This document shows, piece by piece, positions 27,938 to 37,067 of a stretch of 64,000 nucleotides of DNA. The notes beneath the pieces were generated by a model. The model searched no databases and was not told where the DNA came from. It saw only the letters and a list, made by a program, of their open reading frames with translations. Source of the DNA: Defluviitoga tunisiensis (lineage in GTDB: Bacteria > Thermotogota > Thermotogae > Petrotogales > Petrotogaceae); NCBI RefSeq assembly GCF_000953715.1, contig NZ_LN824141.1, positions 1,168,001-1,232,000 on the forward strand, given 5' to 3'. The position numbers were made by a program, and so were the translations under genes. Within the stretch, counting starts at the first letter, position 1, and each line of letters starts with the position of its first letter.

Positions 27938-29095
27938 ATGAATACATGTTCTGTTTTTGGAAAATGTGGAGGCTGCAACAAATTAAATATTGATTACGAA
28001 AAACAATTAGAAAGTAAAGAACGCAACATTTTTAAGATGTTGAAAGAATATCAAATAAATCCTGACAACTACCATGGAATAATTCCCTCACCAAATGTAT
28101 ATGGTTACAGAAATAAGATGGAATATTCTTTTGGTAATGAATATAAAGATGGTCCGCTTGTATTAGGTCTAAGAGGTAAAAAGAAAAAGTACGATGTATT
28201 CTATACAAGAGATTGTAAACTAGTAAATGAAGACTTCAATATAATTGTTTCTGAAACATGTGAATTTTTTAGAAGAAAAAATATTCCTTTTCGAAATTAT
28301 AAAAATCATACCGGTTATTTAAGAAATTTGAGTATAAGAAGAGGGTATTATACAGACGAAATACTTGTAAATTTGGTAACTTCTTTTGAAGAATCTTATG
28401 ATGAAGAAGTTCATGAGTGGCAAGAACTTATGTTGAATTTACAGTTAGACGGAACAATTGTTTCCATAATTCAAAGTAAAACAGAATCAAAAGCTAATGT
28501 AGTAAAAGCCGATGAAATGAAAGTGCTATACGGTAGGACTTATTTTTTTGAAAAAATACTAGACCTCATTTTTAAAATTGGACCTTTTTCATTCTTTCAG
28601 ACGAACACAAAAGGTGCAGAAGTTTTGTATCAAACTGCACTATCTTATGCTGATAATACTGATCTGGTTTACGACTTTTATTGTGGTACGGGTACTATTT
28701 CTTTGTTACTTTCAAAAAAGGCTAAGCAAGTTTTTGGAATAGAAATACTAGAAGAGGCAGTGAGAGCTGCAAAAGATAATGCTGACTTAAATAACATTAA
28801 AAACGTTCAATTTTACAATGAAGATGTGAAAGAATTTATTAAAAAAAGAGAATCTTTTGAAACGCCTGATTATATAGTTGTTGATCCTCCAAGAGCCGGT
28901 CTTCATCCAAATCTTATTAGATTTATAAAAGAAAAAAAGTTTGAAAAGGTTATTTATATTTCATGTAATCCCAAAACTTTAATCCCAAATATAAAAGAGT
29001 TATCAGAAGTATATACATTATCAGATTTTCATTTGGTTGATATGTTTCCACATACAGATCATGTGGAGTGTGTGGTGTTGATGTCAAGGCTGTAA
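27938..29095 (+). CDS. RNA (uracil-5-)-methyltransferase, TrmA/RlmD family
   Basis: A 385-residue SAM-dependent enzyme that makes 5-methyluridine in 23S rRNA (or tRNA). The N-terminus carries an iron-sulfur cluster motif: Cys4, Cys10, Cys13 (CSVFGKCGGC) and a later cysteine in TRDCKL. There is no separate TRAM domain. Methyltransferase motifs: FSFFQTNTKGAEVLYQTAL, YDFYCGTGTISLLL, VFGIEILEEAVRAAK, VVDPPRAGLH, and the catalytic cysteine in ISCNPKTL. The C-terminus HLVDMFPHTDHVECVVLM is standard. AAGGAG lies before the ATG. Last clearly native gene before the acquired block. Confidence 0.92.
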   Translation: MNTCSVFGKCGGCNKLNIDYEKQLESKERNIFKMLKEYQINPDNYHGIIPSPNVYGYRNKMEYSFGNEYKDGPLVLGLRGKKKKYDVFYTRDCKLVNEDFNIIVSETCEFFRRKNIPFRNYKNHTGYLRNLSIRRGYYTDEILVNLVTSFEESYDEEVHEWQELMLNLQLDGTIVSIIQSKTESKANVVKADEMKVLYGRTYFFEKILDLIFKIGPFSFFQTNTKGAEVLYQTALSYADNTDLVYDFYCGTGTISLLLSKKAKQVFGIEILEEAVRAAKDNADLNNIKNVQFYNEDVKEFIKKRESFETPDYIVVDPPRAGLHPNLIRFIKEKKFEKVIYISCNPKTLIPNIKELSEVYTLSDFHLVDMFPHTDHVECVVLMSRL

Positions 29096-29121
29096 GCCTT
29101 TATTTTACTAGGTTTCCGGAA

Positions 29122-29287
29122 GTACATCCAAGTTGTCTACTCAACCTAAAGGTTCAAAATACGTACATGGGAACATATCGACGATTATTTTTGAGGTAAA
29201 ATTTGAACTCCAAAATTAGCAGGGTTGAGTTGACAGAATAGATAACAGCCTTTTTTCATAGGGGTTGAGGAGACAGGATGGATGTAC
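29122..29287. repeat. Terminal inverted and direct repeats, MITE-like
   Basis: The left arm GTACATCCAAGTTGTCTACTCAACC (here described by ends: GTACATCCA at 29122, CTCAACC at 29140-29146) pairs imperfectly with 29263-29287 (GGTTGAGGAGACAGG to GGATGTAC). A third copy in direct orientation starts at 29223 (GGTTGAGTTGACAG), 40 bases before the right arm. No open frame lies inside. It may be a small non-autonomous transposable element or transposase-binding ends left by one, at the border of the acquired block. Confidence 0.65.
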
Positions 29288-29351
29288 ATTTAATGCAGGT
29301 ATACTCATTTTCTGAAAAGACTTTATTTATTATGTATATAGTTGTAATATG

Positions 29352-29380
29352 TTGAAATTGTTCGTTTTTTCGCATATAAT
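29352..29380 (+). promoter_or_regulatory. Promoter of the restriction-modification island
   Basis: TTGAAA (29352-29357), 17-base spacer, TATAAT (29375-29380), 36 bases before the start of the small HTH gene. Confidence 0.75.
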
Positions 29381-29416
29381 AAAAATTGGAATTTTGTGTT
29401 CTGCGAGGTATTCATA

Positions 29417-29605
29417 ATGGATTACTTAACGACAAAACAAGCAGCTGAAAAATGGAATATATCCCCACGCAGAGTTCAAGTTTTATTCGAACAGGGGCGC
29501 ATTAAGGGCGCTGTTCGTTTGGGTTGGGCGTGGGCTATACCAAAGGATGCGGAAAAGCCTGAAGATGCGAGACGTAGAAGGAAATTAAAGGAAAAACTGA
29601 GGTGA
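29417..29605 (+). CDS. Small helix-turn-helix DNA-binding protein
   Basis: A 62-residue protein, nearly all a MerR/excisionase-like helix-turn-helix (TTKQAAEKWNISPRRVQVLFEQGRIKGAVRLG) followed by WAIPKDAEKP and a basic tail. ATG 29417 is preferred over the earlier frame start because GCGAGGT lies seven bases upstream. It precedes Res by ten bases under the same promoter, so it may be a controller protein of the restriction system. Similar short proteins precede type III systems in Bacillota. Confidence 0.8.
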   Translation: MDYLTTKQAAEKWNISPRRVQVLFEQGRIKGAVRLGWAWAIPKDAEKPEDARRRRKLKEKLR

Positions 29606-29615
29606 GAAAACGATA

Positions 29616-32507
29616 ATGTTTTATAAGATGATTCAGAGAAAAAGAGATATGTGGTACTCTTCTTCAGAGTGTACCATTGATGAATTGATATCCTACATAG
29701 TTAATAAAGGTGAAATGCGCGACGTACAAATTGATGCAATTAAAACTTATTTGTATTTAAAGATAGCTTGCGAAAATAAACCACTGTGGGAATTATTCTC
29801 CAGAGGCTATTTTAACAATTTAAATGTTGATGATTTAGAAGTTAAAGCTTCATTAAGAGAGAAATTGCAAAACAATCCGGCAGCGCTAGCTTTGTATGAG
29901 TATTCTACCTTGAAAAATGAGAAAGATGAACAAGTTTCAGAAAAGCTGGAAAAGGCAATAATAAATGAAATTGATAATATAGATTTTGTGGATATATTTA
30001 AAAAAATCTTTTACAATGTGTCATACACAGATTACCTTTTTAGTCTGCCTATGGGAGCTGGCAAAACTTATTTAATGGCAGCTTTTATATATTTGGATTT
30101 GTATTTTGCTGTAAACGAGCCCGATAATAATGCATTTGCTCACAATTTTATTATATTTGCACCATCAGGCCTAAAAAGTTCTGTAGTGCCCAGCTTAAAA
30201 ACTATTAAAAAATTCGATCCTCTATGGATTCTTCCCGATCCTGCTGCCAGTGACATTAAGAGAATCATTAAATTTGAGATTCTTGATCAAAATAAAGCGG
30301 AAAAAAGAAGTAATAAAACAAGAAATCCAAATGTACAGAAAATTGCCGCCTATCAGCCTTTTGATCAATTAATAGGTTTGGTTGCCATAACCAACGCTGA
30401 GAAAGTAATCTTAGACCGTGTTGAAGTCAGGGATGGACAATTAAGTTTATTTGAGGATAGCGAGGATGAAAAGGACAGGCAGGCTAATGAACTTAGAAAT
30501 CTGATTGGGAAAATTCCAAATATGGCGATTTTTATTGATGAGGTGCATCACGCTTCAACAGATGAGATTAAGTTGAGAGCAGTAGTAAACGATTGGATGG
30601 AAAAGAACAATACGATCAATTCTGTTATTGGATTTTCGGGTACACCGTATTTAGATAAGGCATATCCTGTTGAAATAACGAAAACTTTGAATATAAAAAG
30701 TATAGAAATTGCCAATACGGTATATTATTACCCGCTAATTCAAGGGATTGATAATTTCTTAAAGCGTCCTGTGGTTAAAATTTCAAATCAAGAAGATAGT
30801 CTTCAAATTATTGAAGATGGAGTAAGGGATTTTTTGAACACTTATAAGGATAAGACTTACGCGGGAGATTTGACATCCAAATTAGCGATATACTGCGGTA
30901 AAGGAAAGCACAAAAGTGCAATTGATTATCTGGAAGAAGAAGTTTACCCTTGTGTAGCAAAGATTGTGGAAGAATACGGGATGGATCCCAAAGAGACTAT
31001 ATTAAAGTATCATAAGGGGAATAAGAAGCATCCCATATCTGCCGAAAGCAAGCTTGAATTTGAAGCGTTGGATATGCCATTTTCAAAAATACGCATAATA
31101 CTTCTTGTGCATATAGGAAAGGAAGGCTGGGACTGCCGTAGCTTAACTGGGGTTATCTTGTCGCAAAAAGGCGATTGTCCCATTAACATGGTGTTGCAGA
31201 CTTCCTGCAGATGTTTGCGTCAGGTTGAAAAAGGCAAACATGAATCGGCACTGATTTGGCTTAATCAATACAATGCCGAAAAACTTAACATGCAGCTTGA
31301 GAAGAAGCATAATATCTCTATTAAAGAATTTGAAAAAGGTGCAAATAAAGCTGATAAAGAGATTAAGCGTTACAGCCGGATGGATTATTTAAAACTCCCA
31401 AAAATAGACTATTATCAGCTCAGAGTACATTATGATTGCATTATTAAGGGAAAACCTCAGATTTTGAACCCGAAATTATCGGATGTTATTACTCCAGAAA
31501 GTAAACAAGCCTCCATAGTAAAAATTCAGGATTTTGAACAAAGACTTCTGGGAATGGATGTAAAAAAAGCAATGGAGACTGAACCTGTAAATTATAACCG
31601 ATGGTTATATGATATTAGCAAGGAAAGTTTTGGTATGCTGCCAGTTTCGATATTGAGGCAACATGATGAGTTTTTGCGCCAGATTTTTAATGAGATCACA
31701 TTGTTGAAAAATGGTGTTAGATATTTCAGTTCAGTTTTTAACATTAAGATAATTAATCAAAATATACGCAAGCTATTTTATGAAAAGCGTGATTTGCGAA
31801 CCACAGAGGAGGTTATCCCACAGGATGCCCGCCTTCTAAAAATTGAAAGCCTGACATCACCAGTGAATACTTCTGAACCGGAAAGCTATTATCCACCGCA
31901 GGATATAACGGAGAAAATTATTCTAGAAGACAAAGGGCAGCTAAAACCTGATAAAAAGGCTATGGAAATGATGAAGCTTGCTGAGGAAACCGAAAATTGG
32001 GATATTCTTAAACAACTAAAATCGAAATATATGTCTCACCCTGAAAAAGACCGCTCTTTCCACTATCTTCCTTATAGGCTGGATAGTAATTTTGAAAGGC
32101 TTTTATTAGAGCAGGTACTTGCATTAGCTGCAGCAAAAAAACGAAATCTCGAAATATATTATAACGGGGACAACTCGCTGACTGAATTCAAAATTCGCTG
32201 TTATAAAGGAAGCAGTGGGCGTAAACGATATATTGGTACGTATACACCTGATTTTCTAATTATCAAACGTAAGAATGGGAAAATTTATAAAGCAATAATT
32301 GTTGAAACCAAAGGAAGTTTATATGCTAAAGACGAGATCTTTCAGTTAAAGAGAACCTTTGTTGAAAAAGAGTTTATAGAAATCAATCAAAATAAAGCCG
32401 GGTATCCGAAGTTTAAGTACCTGTATTTAGAAGATAGTTTGACTGAATCCGAGCTCATAATAAAAACAGTAAGCGCAATTGAAGATTTTTTCGAGGAGGA
32501 AATGTAA
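29616..32507 (+). CDS. Type III restriction enzyme, Res (helicase-nuclease) subunit
   Basis: A 963-residue ATP-dependent translocase and endonuclease that cuts unmethylated DNA together with Mod. Superfamily 2 helicase motifs are present: Walker A LPMGAGKTYL (about 144-153), DEVHH (D308-H312), GFSGTPYLD, the VI region QTSCRCLRQ, and HIGKEGWDCRSLTGV typical of Res. The C-terminal nuclease has P878-D879 and the E897-x-K899 pair (IVETKGS) of the PD-(D/E)XK fold. The length is normal for the family. The stop is followed immediately by the Mod start. Gene order Res-Mod is the reverse of the classical EcoP1 order. Confidence 0.88.
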   Translation: MFYKMIQRKRDMWYSSSECTIDELISYIVNKGEMRDVQIDAIKTYLYLKIACENKPLWELFSRGYFNNLNVDDLEVKASLREKLQNNPAALALYEYSTLKNEKDEQVSEKLEKAIINEIDNIDFVDIFKKIFYNVSYTDYLFSLPMGAGKTYLMAAFIYLDLYFAVNEPDNNAFAHNFIIFAPSGLKSSVVPSLKTIKKFDPLWILPDPAASDIKRIIKFEILDQNKAEKRSNKTRNPNVQKIAAYQPFDQLIGLVAITNAEKVILDRVEVRDGQLSLFEDSEDEKDRQANELRNLIGKIPNMAIFIDEVHHASTDEIKLRAVVNDWMEKNNTINSVIGFSGTPYLDKAYPVEITKTLNIKSIEIANTVYYYPLIQGIDNFLKRPVVKISNQEDSLQIIEDGVRDFLNTYKDKTYAGDLTSKLAIYCGKGKHKSAIDYLEEEVYPCVAKIVEEYGMDPKETILKYHKGNKKHPISAESKLEFEALDMPFSKIRIILLVHIGKEGWDCRSLTGVILSQKGDCPINMVLQTSCRCLRQVEKGKHESALIWLNQYNAEKLNMQLEKKHNISIKEFEKGANKADKEIKRYSRMDYLKLPKIDYYQLRVHYDCIIKGKPQILNPKLSDVITPESKQASIVKIQDFEQRLLGMDVKKAMETEPVNYNRWLYDISKESFGMLPVSILRQHDEFLRQIFNEITLLKNGVRYFSSVFNIKIINQNIRKLFYEKRDLRTTEEVIPQDARLLKIESLTSPVNTSEPESYYPPQDITEKIILEDKGQLKPDKKAMEMMKLAEETENWDILKQLKSKYMSHPEKDRSFHYLPYRLDSNFERLLLEQVLALAAAKKRNLEIYYNGDNSLTEFKIRCYKGSSGRKRYIGTYTPDFLIIKRKNGKIYKAIIVETKGSLYAKDEIFQLKRTFVEKEFIEINQNKAGYPKFKYLYLEDSLTESELIIKTVSAIEDFFEEEM

Positions 32508-34451
32508 ATGGCAATTAAATATGTTCCATATTATCCTGATCCTGTCGAAGGACAAGCTATATTGGATAATTTTAAAAGAATGCTAAAATATAAAAGCGCA
32601 GGAGATGTTAAGAGAAGACTTGAACGAGGAATGCCTTTGTATGAACTGAAAAAAGTTGAAACTGTCGGTAAAAACCCGAACGGTAATATGTTAATTCGCG
32701 GGGAATGTATATCAGCTTGTGCATATCTGAAGGAACAGGGAATTGAAGTAGACCTTATATACATAGACCCTCCTTTTGCAAGTGGAGCTGATTATGCTAA
32801 AAAGGTATATATACGTCGTAATCCTAAAGTTGCGGAAGCGATAGCCCAAGCAGGAAAGGAACTGGACATAGAAGAGCTTAAAACTTTTGAAGAAAAAATG
32901 TACGGTGATATATGGCGTAAAGAAGATTATCTCAATTGGATGTATGAAAACCTCATGGCAATTAAAAGCGTTATGAGCGAAACGGCATCAATATTTGTAC
33001 ATTTAGATTGGCATATAGGGCATTATGTGAAAATATTGATGGATGAGATTTTTGGAGAAGATAAGCTGATTAACGAAATAATATGGTATTATCCGGATAA
33101 TTTCCAAGGTAATGTAAAAGGTTTTGCAACAAACCATAATAACATATTTTGGTATAGTAAAAACGAAACATATATTTCTAATAAAGTTATAATTCCACTT
33201 GATAAGCCAGTTAAGAGAGATAAACGAATATGGTCAAAAGAGTTGGGAAAATTGGTTTCTGCACGTAACGATGATGGGACTTTGATATATGAAGAGTTTA
33301 CAGAAAAAAAGGCAGATGATGTTTGGACTATAGGACAAACATCAGTAACTAAGTCTACTAGTAATGAATATATGGATTATCCGACTCAGAAACCAGAAGA
33401 ATTATTAAGAAGAATAATAGAAGCTTCTACTAATGAAGGTATGCTTGTTGCTGACTTTTTTGGTGGCAGCGGAGTTACTGCAGCGGTTGCAAATAAGCTT
33501 GGTCGTCGCTTTATTCATTGCGATATCGGCATTAATTCTATCCAGATAACCCGTGACAGGCTTATAGCAGACAAAGCTGAGTTTGATATTTATGAAATTA
33601 AGGACGGAGTATCTTTATATAGAAACCCAACCCAAACAATGGAGAAGATAAAAAAATTAATACCCGGACTTAAGAATGAAAAAAGTCTAGGTGACTTCTG
33701 GGCAGGAGCTATATCTGACAGTAAGCTGGGTCTGGTACCCGTATATATACCAAACTTAATGGACAGCAGTTCTAAATTGCTTGACAAAGCAATGATGTTC
33801 CGCATTATGCATGAGGCTATTCCTGACCTTCCATCTAATGTAAAGAAAGTAATTATTTATTATGTTGATGTCGATAATTTAGAGGAAATTCAAAAATTTA
33901 TTGATGATGAAGAAGATGTCATTATTGAAATTGAATTGCGAGATTTGAAGGATATACTTGACGATGCGGTATTTGAAGATTATGCTGAGTTTAAAGTTTC
34001 AAAAGTACAGGAGTCGCTCATTCCGGAGTATATAGTTGAAATTACTAATTTTCAAAGTGACAGGGTTAGCCGAAAAATCGATGAGTATAACCAGAAAGGA
34101 TATGCAAATACATTAATTACATCCGATGATGAAGACATAGAAGATGATGATTACGAAGATTACAATGAAGACGGTGAAAATGTTGTGCCTAGCAAGAAAA
34201 AGTTTACCCCTATTTTGATTAGCGAAACTGGACTTGAATTAATTGAGTATATTTCTCTTGACTGTACTAATCAGGACGGAGTTTGGCACAGTGACAGCGA
34301 GATTAAAATTGACAAGCTTGGATATGTTATTGTAAATGGAACCAAGACTAAAAATTTTTGGGATGGGACCATCAAATGTGAGAAAAAACCTTTGAGGCTA
34401 AAGATCCGTAATATTTGTGGCGACGAAACGATATGGAAATTATCAGTTTAA
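32508..34451 (+). CDS. Type III DNA methyltransferase, Mod subunit
   Basis: A 647-residue modification and recognition subunit. The beta-class motif order is seen: catalytic D87-P-P-F90 first, then the SAM-binding DFFGGSG (D316-G322) followed by AAVANKLGRRFIHCDI. The intervening region should recognise the target site; its sequence cannot be predicted. A very acidic stretch lies at about 545-565 (many D/E), which is unusual for a DNA-binding protein. Whether it methylates adenine N6 or cytosine N4 is not certain, but type III enzymes methylate adenine. It is followed by a terminator. Confidence 0.88.
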   Translation: MAIKYVPYYPDPVEGQAILDNFKRMLKYKSAGDVKRRLERGMPLYELKKVETVGKNPNGNMLIRGECISACAYLKEQGIEVDLIYIDPPFASGADYAKKVYIRRNPKVAEAIAQAGKELDIEELKTFEEKMYGDIWRKEDYLNWMYENLMAIKSVMSETASIFVHLDWHIGHYVKILMDEIFGEDKLINEIIWYYPDNFQGNVKGFATNHNNIFWYSKNETYISNKVIIPLDKPVKRDKRIWSKELGKLVSARNDDGTLIYEEFTEKKADDVWTIGQTSVTKSTSNEYMDYPTQKPEELLRRIIEASTNEGMLVADFFGGSGVTAAVANKLGRRFIHCDIGINSIQITRDRLIADKAEFDIYEIKDGVSLYRNPTQTMEKIKKLIPGLKNEKSLGDFWAGAISDSKLGLVPVYIPNLMDSSSKLLDKAMMFRIMHEAIPDLPSNVKKVIIYYVDVDNLEEIQKFIDDEEDVIIEIELRDLKDILDDAVFEDYAEFKVSKVQESLIPEYIVEITNFQSDRVSRKIDEYNQKGYANTLITSDDEDIEDDDYEDYNEDGENVVPSKKKFTPILISETGLELIEYISLDCTNQDGVWHSDSEIKIDKLGYVIVNGTKTKNFWDGTIKCEKKPLRLKIRNICGDETIWKLSV

Positions 34452-34523
34452 CCTAGCAAATCTGTGGAAGACATATTGTATTTTATGAAATTACAATAAT
34501 GAAGAATATAATTTGCCTTTTCT

Positions 34524-34547
34524 AAAAACACCCATACGGGTGTTTTT
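34524..34547 (+). terminator. Terminator of the restriction island
   Basis: A 10-bp stem (AAAAACACCC / GGGTGTTTTT) with an ATAC loop. It ends in a T-run. Confidence 0.9.
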
Positions 34548-34651
34548 ATATATGGTAAATTTGATTTATCAATCCGGAAAAGGAGTTGATGCCTATGATT
34601 GCACTGATACAGGCATAGATTTTATAACAAAACCAAAGGAGGAAATCAATA

Positions 34652-36124
34652 ATGATTGGAATCGAGCAATACCGAAAAATCCAGGAGTACAAAGCACTTG
34701 GACTTGCTCAGACAAGAACCGCAAAAGCACTGGGGATAACCTATTCTTCTGTCAGCAAATACTGGAATATGAGCGAAGAAGATTATGTAAGGGAAGCTGA
34801 AAAGGAAAGGTACCACATGGATAACTATCGTCAGTACATACTGGAACATTTGAAAATTTGTCCACAAATGAGGGATACAAACATCTATCTCAAATTGGTG
34901 GAGGCCTTCCCTGATCTACAAGTTAAACGAGCTACATTCTACCGCTATATGAAAGCCTTAAGGGAACAGCACGGGTATCCGCATGCCAGTAAACGTAAAA
35001 CCTCACCCCGTGAAATTTCTCCACCGGGATATGAAGCGCAGGCGGATTTTGGTCAATACAAACTTAAGGACATGTACGGGCGAATTGTACGAATATATTT
35101 CTTCTGCATGGTTCTGAGTTATAGCAGAATGAAATTTGTTTATTTTTCACCGGATCCCTTTACAACCAAAACAGCCATTAAAGCTCATAACTATGCATTC
35201 CAATATTTTGGAGGAAGAACACAGACTATTCTTTATGACCTTGACCGTGTCTATGTAGTCAGTGAAAATCTGGGAAATATCATATTCGTACCAGCCTTTG
35301 AAGAATATGTTAAGCGTATAGGTTACAATGTTTCGCTATGTAGACCAAGAGATCCTCAAAGTAAGGGCAAGGTTGAAGAGGTGATTGGATACATAAAGCA
35401 AAGTTTTCTTGAGGGCAGGATATACACCGGAATTGATTGCCTTAACAGTGCTGCCCTTTCATGGTTGGATAGGGAAGGCAACGGGCGAATACATACTGTG
35501 ACCAGAAAAGTGCCGCGTGAAATGTTCATGGAAGAGCAAAAATACCTGCTCCATGTCAAACCTTATTCCGAAGTATCAAGCACTGTTGCCTCCTTTGATA
35601 AGGATGGAGTTGTAAATTATAAAGGCAACCGTTATCTGATTAATACAGGTATGATGGATGCTCATAAACGCATTCGCATTGAAGATGATGGTGAAATGCT
35701 TTTGTTCTATGATGCTGAAACAAATGATTTATTGGCTAAATATCCAGTCACAGAAGATACCGGGCAGTTGTTCAAACCAGAAGAAAATTACAGCAGAGAC
35801 AGGGTTTCTTTAACCATCATAAAACAATATTTTGCAGAATACGAAATAGCTCAGGAATTCATTCGCCGGATGGAGCAGCAACAGCCGAAATATTTTAATA
35901 CACATTGCATTCGATTATACCGGATGACAAAGTTTTATACAATTGGACAATTGCTTGATGGAATAGAATACTGCATTGATACTGAACGCTGCAGTGCCTA
36001 TGAGCTTTTGGCTTATCTCATGTATCAGTACGGAGAGCATATAGCTAAGAAGTTTTTGCCGAATCAGCAGTATTTTAATCATTTGGCGAGGAGTAAAGAA
36101 ATAAGGAGGGAAATCGATGGCTGA
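34652..36124 (+). CDS. istA: IS21 transposase IstA
   Basis: A 490-residue DDE transposase. The N-terminal helix-turn-helix (GLAQTRTAKALGITYSSVSKYW) and a second DNA-binding region precede the RNase H-like core: ADFGQYKL (first Asp, about residue 131), ILYDLDRVYV (second Asp) and GKVEEVIGYIKQSF (Glu). A C-terminal strand-rich region follows (VVNYKGNRYLINTGM). AAAGGAGG lies upstream of the ATG. It overlaps istB by eight bases. Confidence 0.92.
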   Translation: MIGIEQYRKIQEYKALGLAQTRTAKALGITYSSVSKYWNMSEEDYVREAEKERYHMDNYRQYILEHLKICPQMRDTNIYLKLVEAFPDLQVKRATFYRYMKALREQHGYPHASKRKTSPREISPPGYEAQADFGQYKLKDMYGRIVRIYFFCMVLSYSRMKFVYFSPDPFTTKTAIKAHNYAFQYFGGRTQTILYDLDRVYVVSENLGNIIFVPAFEEYVKRIGYNVSLCRPRDPQSKGKVEEVIGYIKQSFLEGRIYTGIDCLNSAALSWLDREGNGRIHTVTRKVPREMFMEEQKYLLHVKPYSEVSSTVASFDKDGVVNYKGNRYLINTGMMDAHKRIRIEDDGEMLLFYDAETNDLLAKYPVTEDTGQLFKPEENYSRDRVSLTIIKQYFAEYEIAQEFIRRMEQQQPKYFNTHCIRLYRMTKFYTIGQLLDGIEYCIDTERCSAYELLAYLMYQYGEHIAKKFLPNQQYFNHLARSKEIRREIDG

Positions 36125-36803
36125 TATAACAGAAATCCGTGAATTGGCCCAAAAGCTCAACCTTTGGAATATCGCAAGGGGATATATTGATTTGAATGAT
36201 GAGAAACTATCAAACCTTGACTATCTTAAGATGGTGTTAGAAAAAGAATTGGAGATTAGGGTCAGGCAAAAATACACCAAGCTGAGGAAGGCAAGTAAGC
36301 TTCCAAACAAAGCATTTGACGCATCGAATTCAAACAAGGGCTTAAAATGGCAGATTAAACAGTTATCCAACCTGACATGGCTTAAGGAAGAGCAAAACTT
36401 AATCCTGCTGGGAAAATGCGGGACGGGTAAGACCGGTCTTGCAGCGCAACTTGGAGAAACTGCAATCAGCAATGGACATAAAACCTATTATGCGCCTTTT
36501 GATAATTTTATCGCAGTGGCAGAAAAGAAAGCCACAAATCCAAAAGCAGAAGCGATCTTTTCTTATATGCAGGAATGTGACTTAATTATTATTGATGATG
36601 TCTTTTATGTGGAACCAACCAGGGCAGAACTGCAGGTTTTCTACCGGGCAGTTACCTTTCTTAATGAAACCAGAAGCATTATTTTTATAACCAATCGTGA
36701 ACTGTCAGCATGGATAGATGCAGCTGAGGATAAGCATCTTTGCCAGACTTTATTGGACAGAATGACGGTCAATTGTCAAATTGTTCGTTTGACTGACAAG
36801 TAA
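36117..36803 (+). CDS. istB: IS21 helper ATPase IstB
   Basis: A 228-residue AAA+ protein that forms rings on target DNA and stimulates IstA. Walker A LLGKCGTGKTGLAAQLG (about 101-117), Walker B DLIIIDDVFY (about 154-163), and sensor ITNRELSAW. Length is slightly short of the usual 240-260 but all motifs are present. Confidence 0.92.
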   Translation: MADITEIRELAQKLNLWNIARGYIDLNDEKLSNLDYLKMVLEKELEIRVRQKYTKLRKASKLPNKAFDASNSNKGLKWQIKQLSNLTWLKEEQNLILLGKCGTGKTGLAAQLGETAISNGHKTYYAPFDNFIAVAEKKATNPKAEAIFSYMQECDLIIIDDVFYVEPTRAELQVFYRAVTFLNETRSIIFITNRELSAWIDAAEDKHLCQTLLDRMTVNCQIVRLTDK

Positions 36804-36929
36804 ATAAAAACACTCACTTCTTTTTTAATAGGGGCAAATACCTCGTTTGAAAACAATGCCGAAAAACGGCTTAAAATAGATGCAAAAAATCTCACGAAAT
36901 TCAAAGAACTGCTTAACTTTTGAGATTTT

Positions 36930-37045
36930 CTGCAGTTTATAGGGTAGGGGGGTCTAAATCTCTACCGCTTTTCATCCCGGAAACGGGCGGGGGGTCACGC
37001 GCGAAAAATCGCAGTTTCAAACGGGGTATATCCCCTGTTTATTTT
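36930..37045 (+). promoter_or_regulatory. Candidate cos / terminase recognition region
   Basis: A non-coding stretch just before terS with an abrupt rise in GC. It holds the octamer GGGGGGTC twice (36947-36954 and 36989-36996), a tetraloop hairpin CCCG-GAAA-CGGG (36976-36987), a GGTAG/CTACC pairing around the first octamer and GGGGTATATCCCC (37023-37035). Cos sites of HK97-fold phages lie at this place, between the last early gene and terS. The assignment is by position and repeats only. The remaining bases 36804-36930 show nothing except a short GCCG-AAAA-CGGC hairpin. Confidence 0.45.
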
Positions 37046-37067
37046 TACATGAATCGAGGTGATGTGT

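Larger units (their letters stand above)
34652..36803 (+). mobile_element. IS21-family insertion sequence (istA-istB core)
   Basis: Two overlapping genes, a DDE transposase and an AAA+ helper ATPase, are diagnostic of IS21. The terminal inverted repeats could not be located with confidence, so the coordinates cover only the genes; the element must extend on both sides, between the terminator at 34547 and the cos-like region at about 36930. Confidence 0.85.

Noticed and set aside
29096..29416. tRNA gene as phage attachment site at the left border
   Set aside because: No cloverleaf or acceptor CCA region could be found; none was seen anywhere in the window.
34589..34618. Nine-codon leader (MPMIALIQA) before istA
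   Set aside because: It has a ribosome site (AAGGAG) but no recognisable regulatory partner; may be chance.
34513..34800. Open frame of 95 codons over the terminator and the istA start
   Set aside because: It overlaps a terminator and istA in another frame and has no family likeness.
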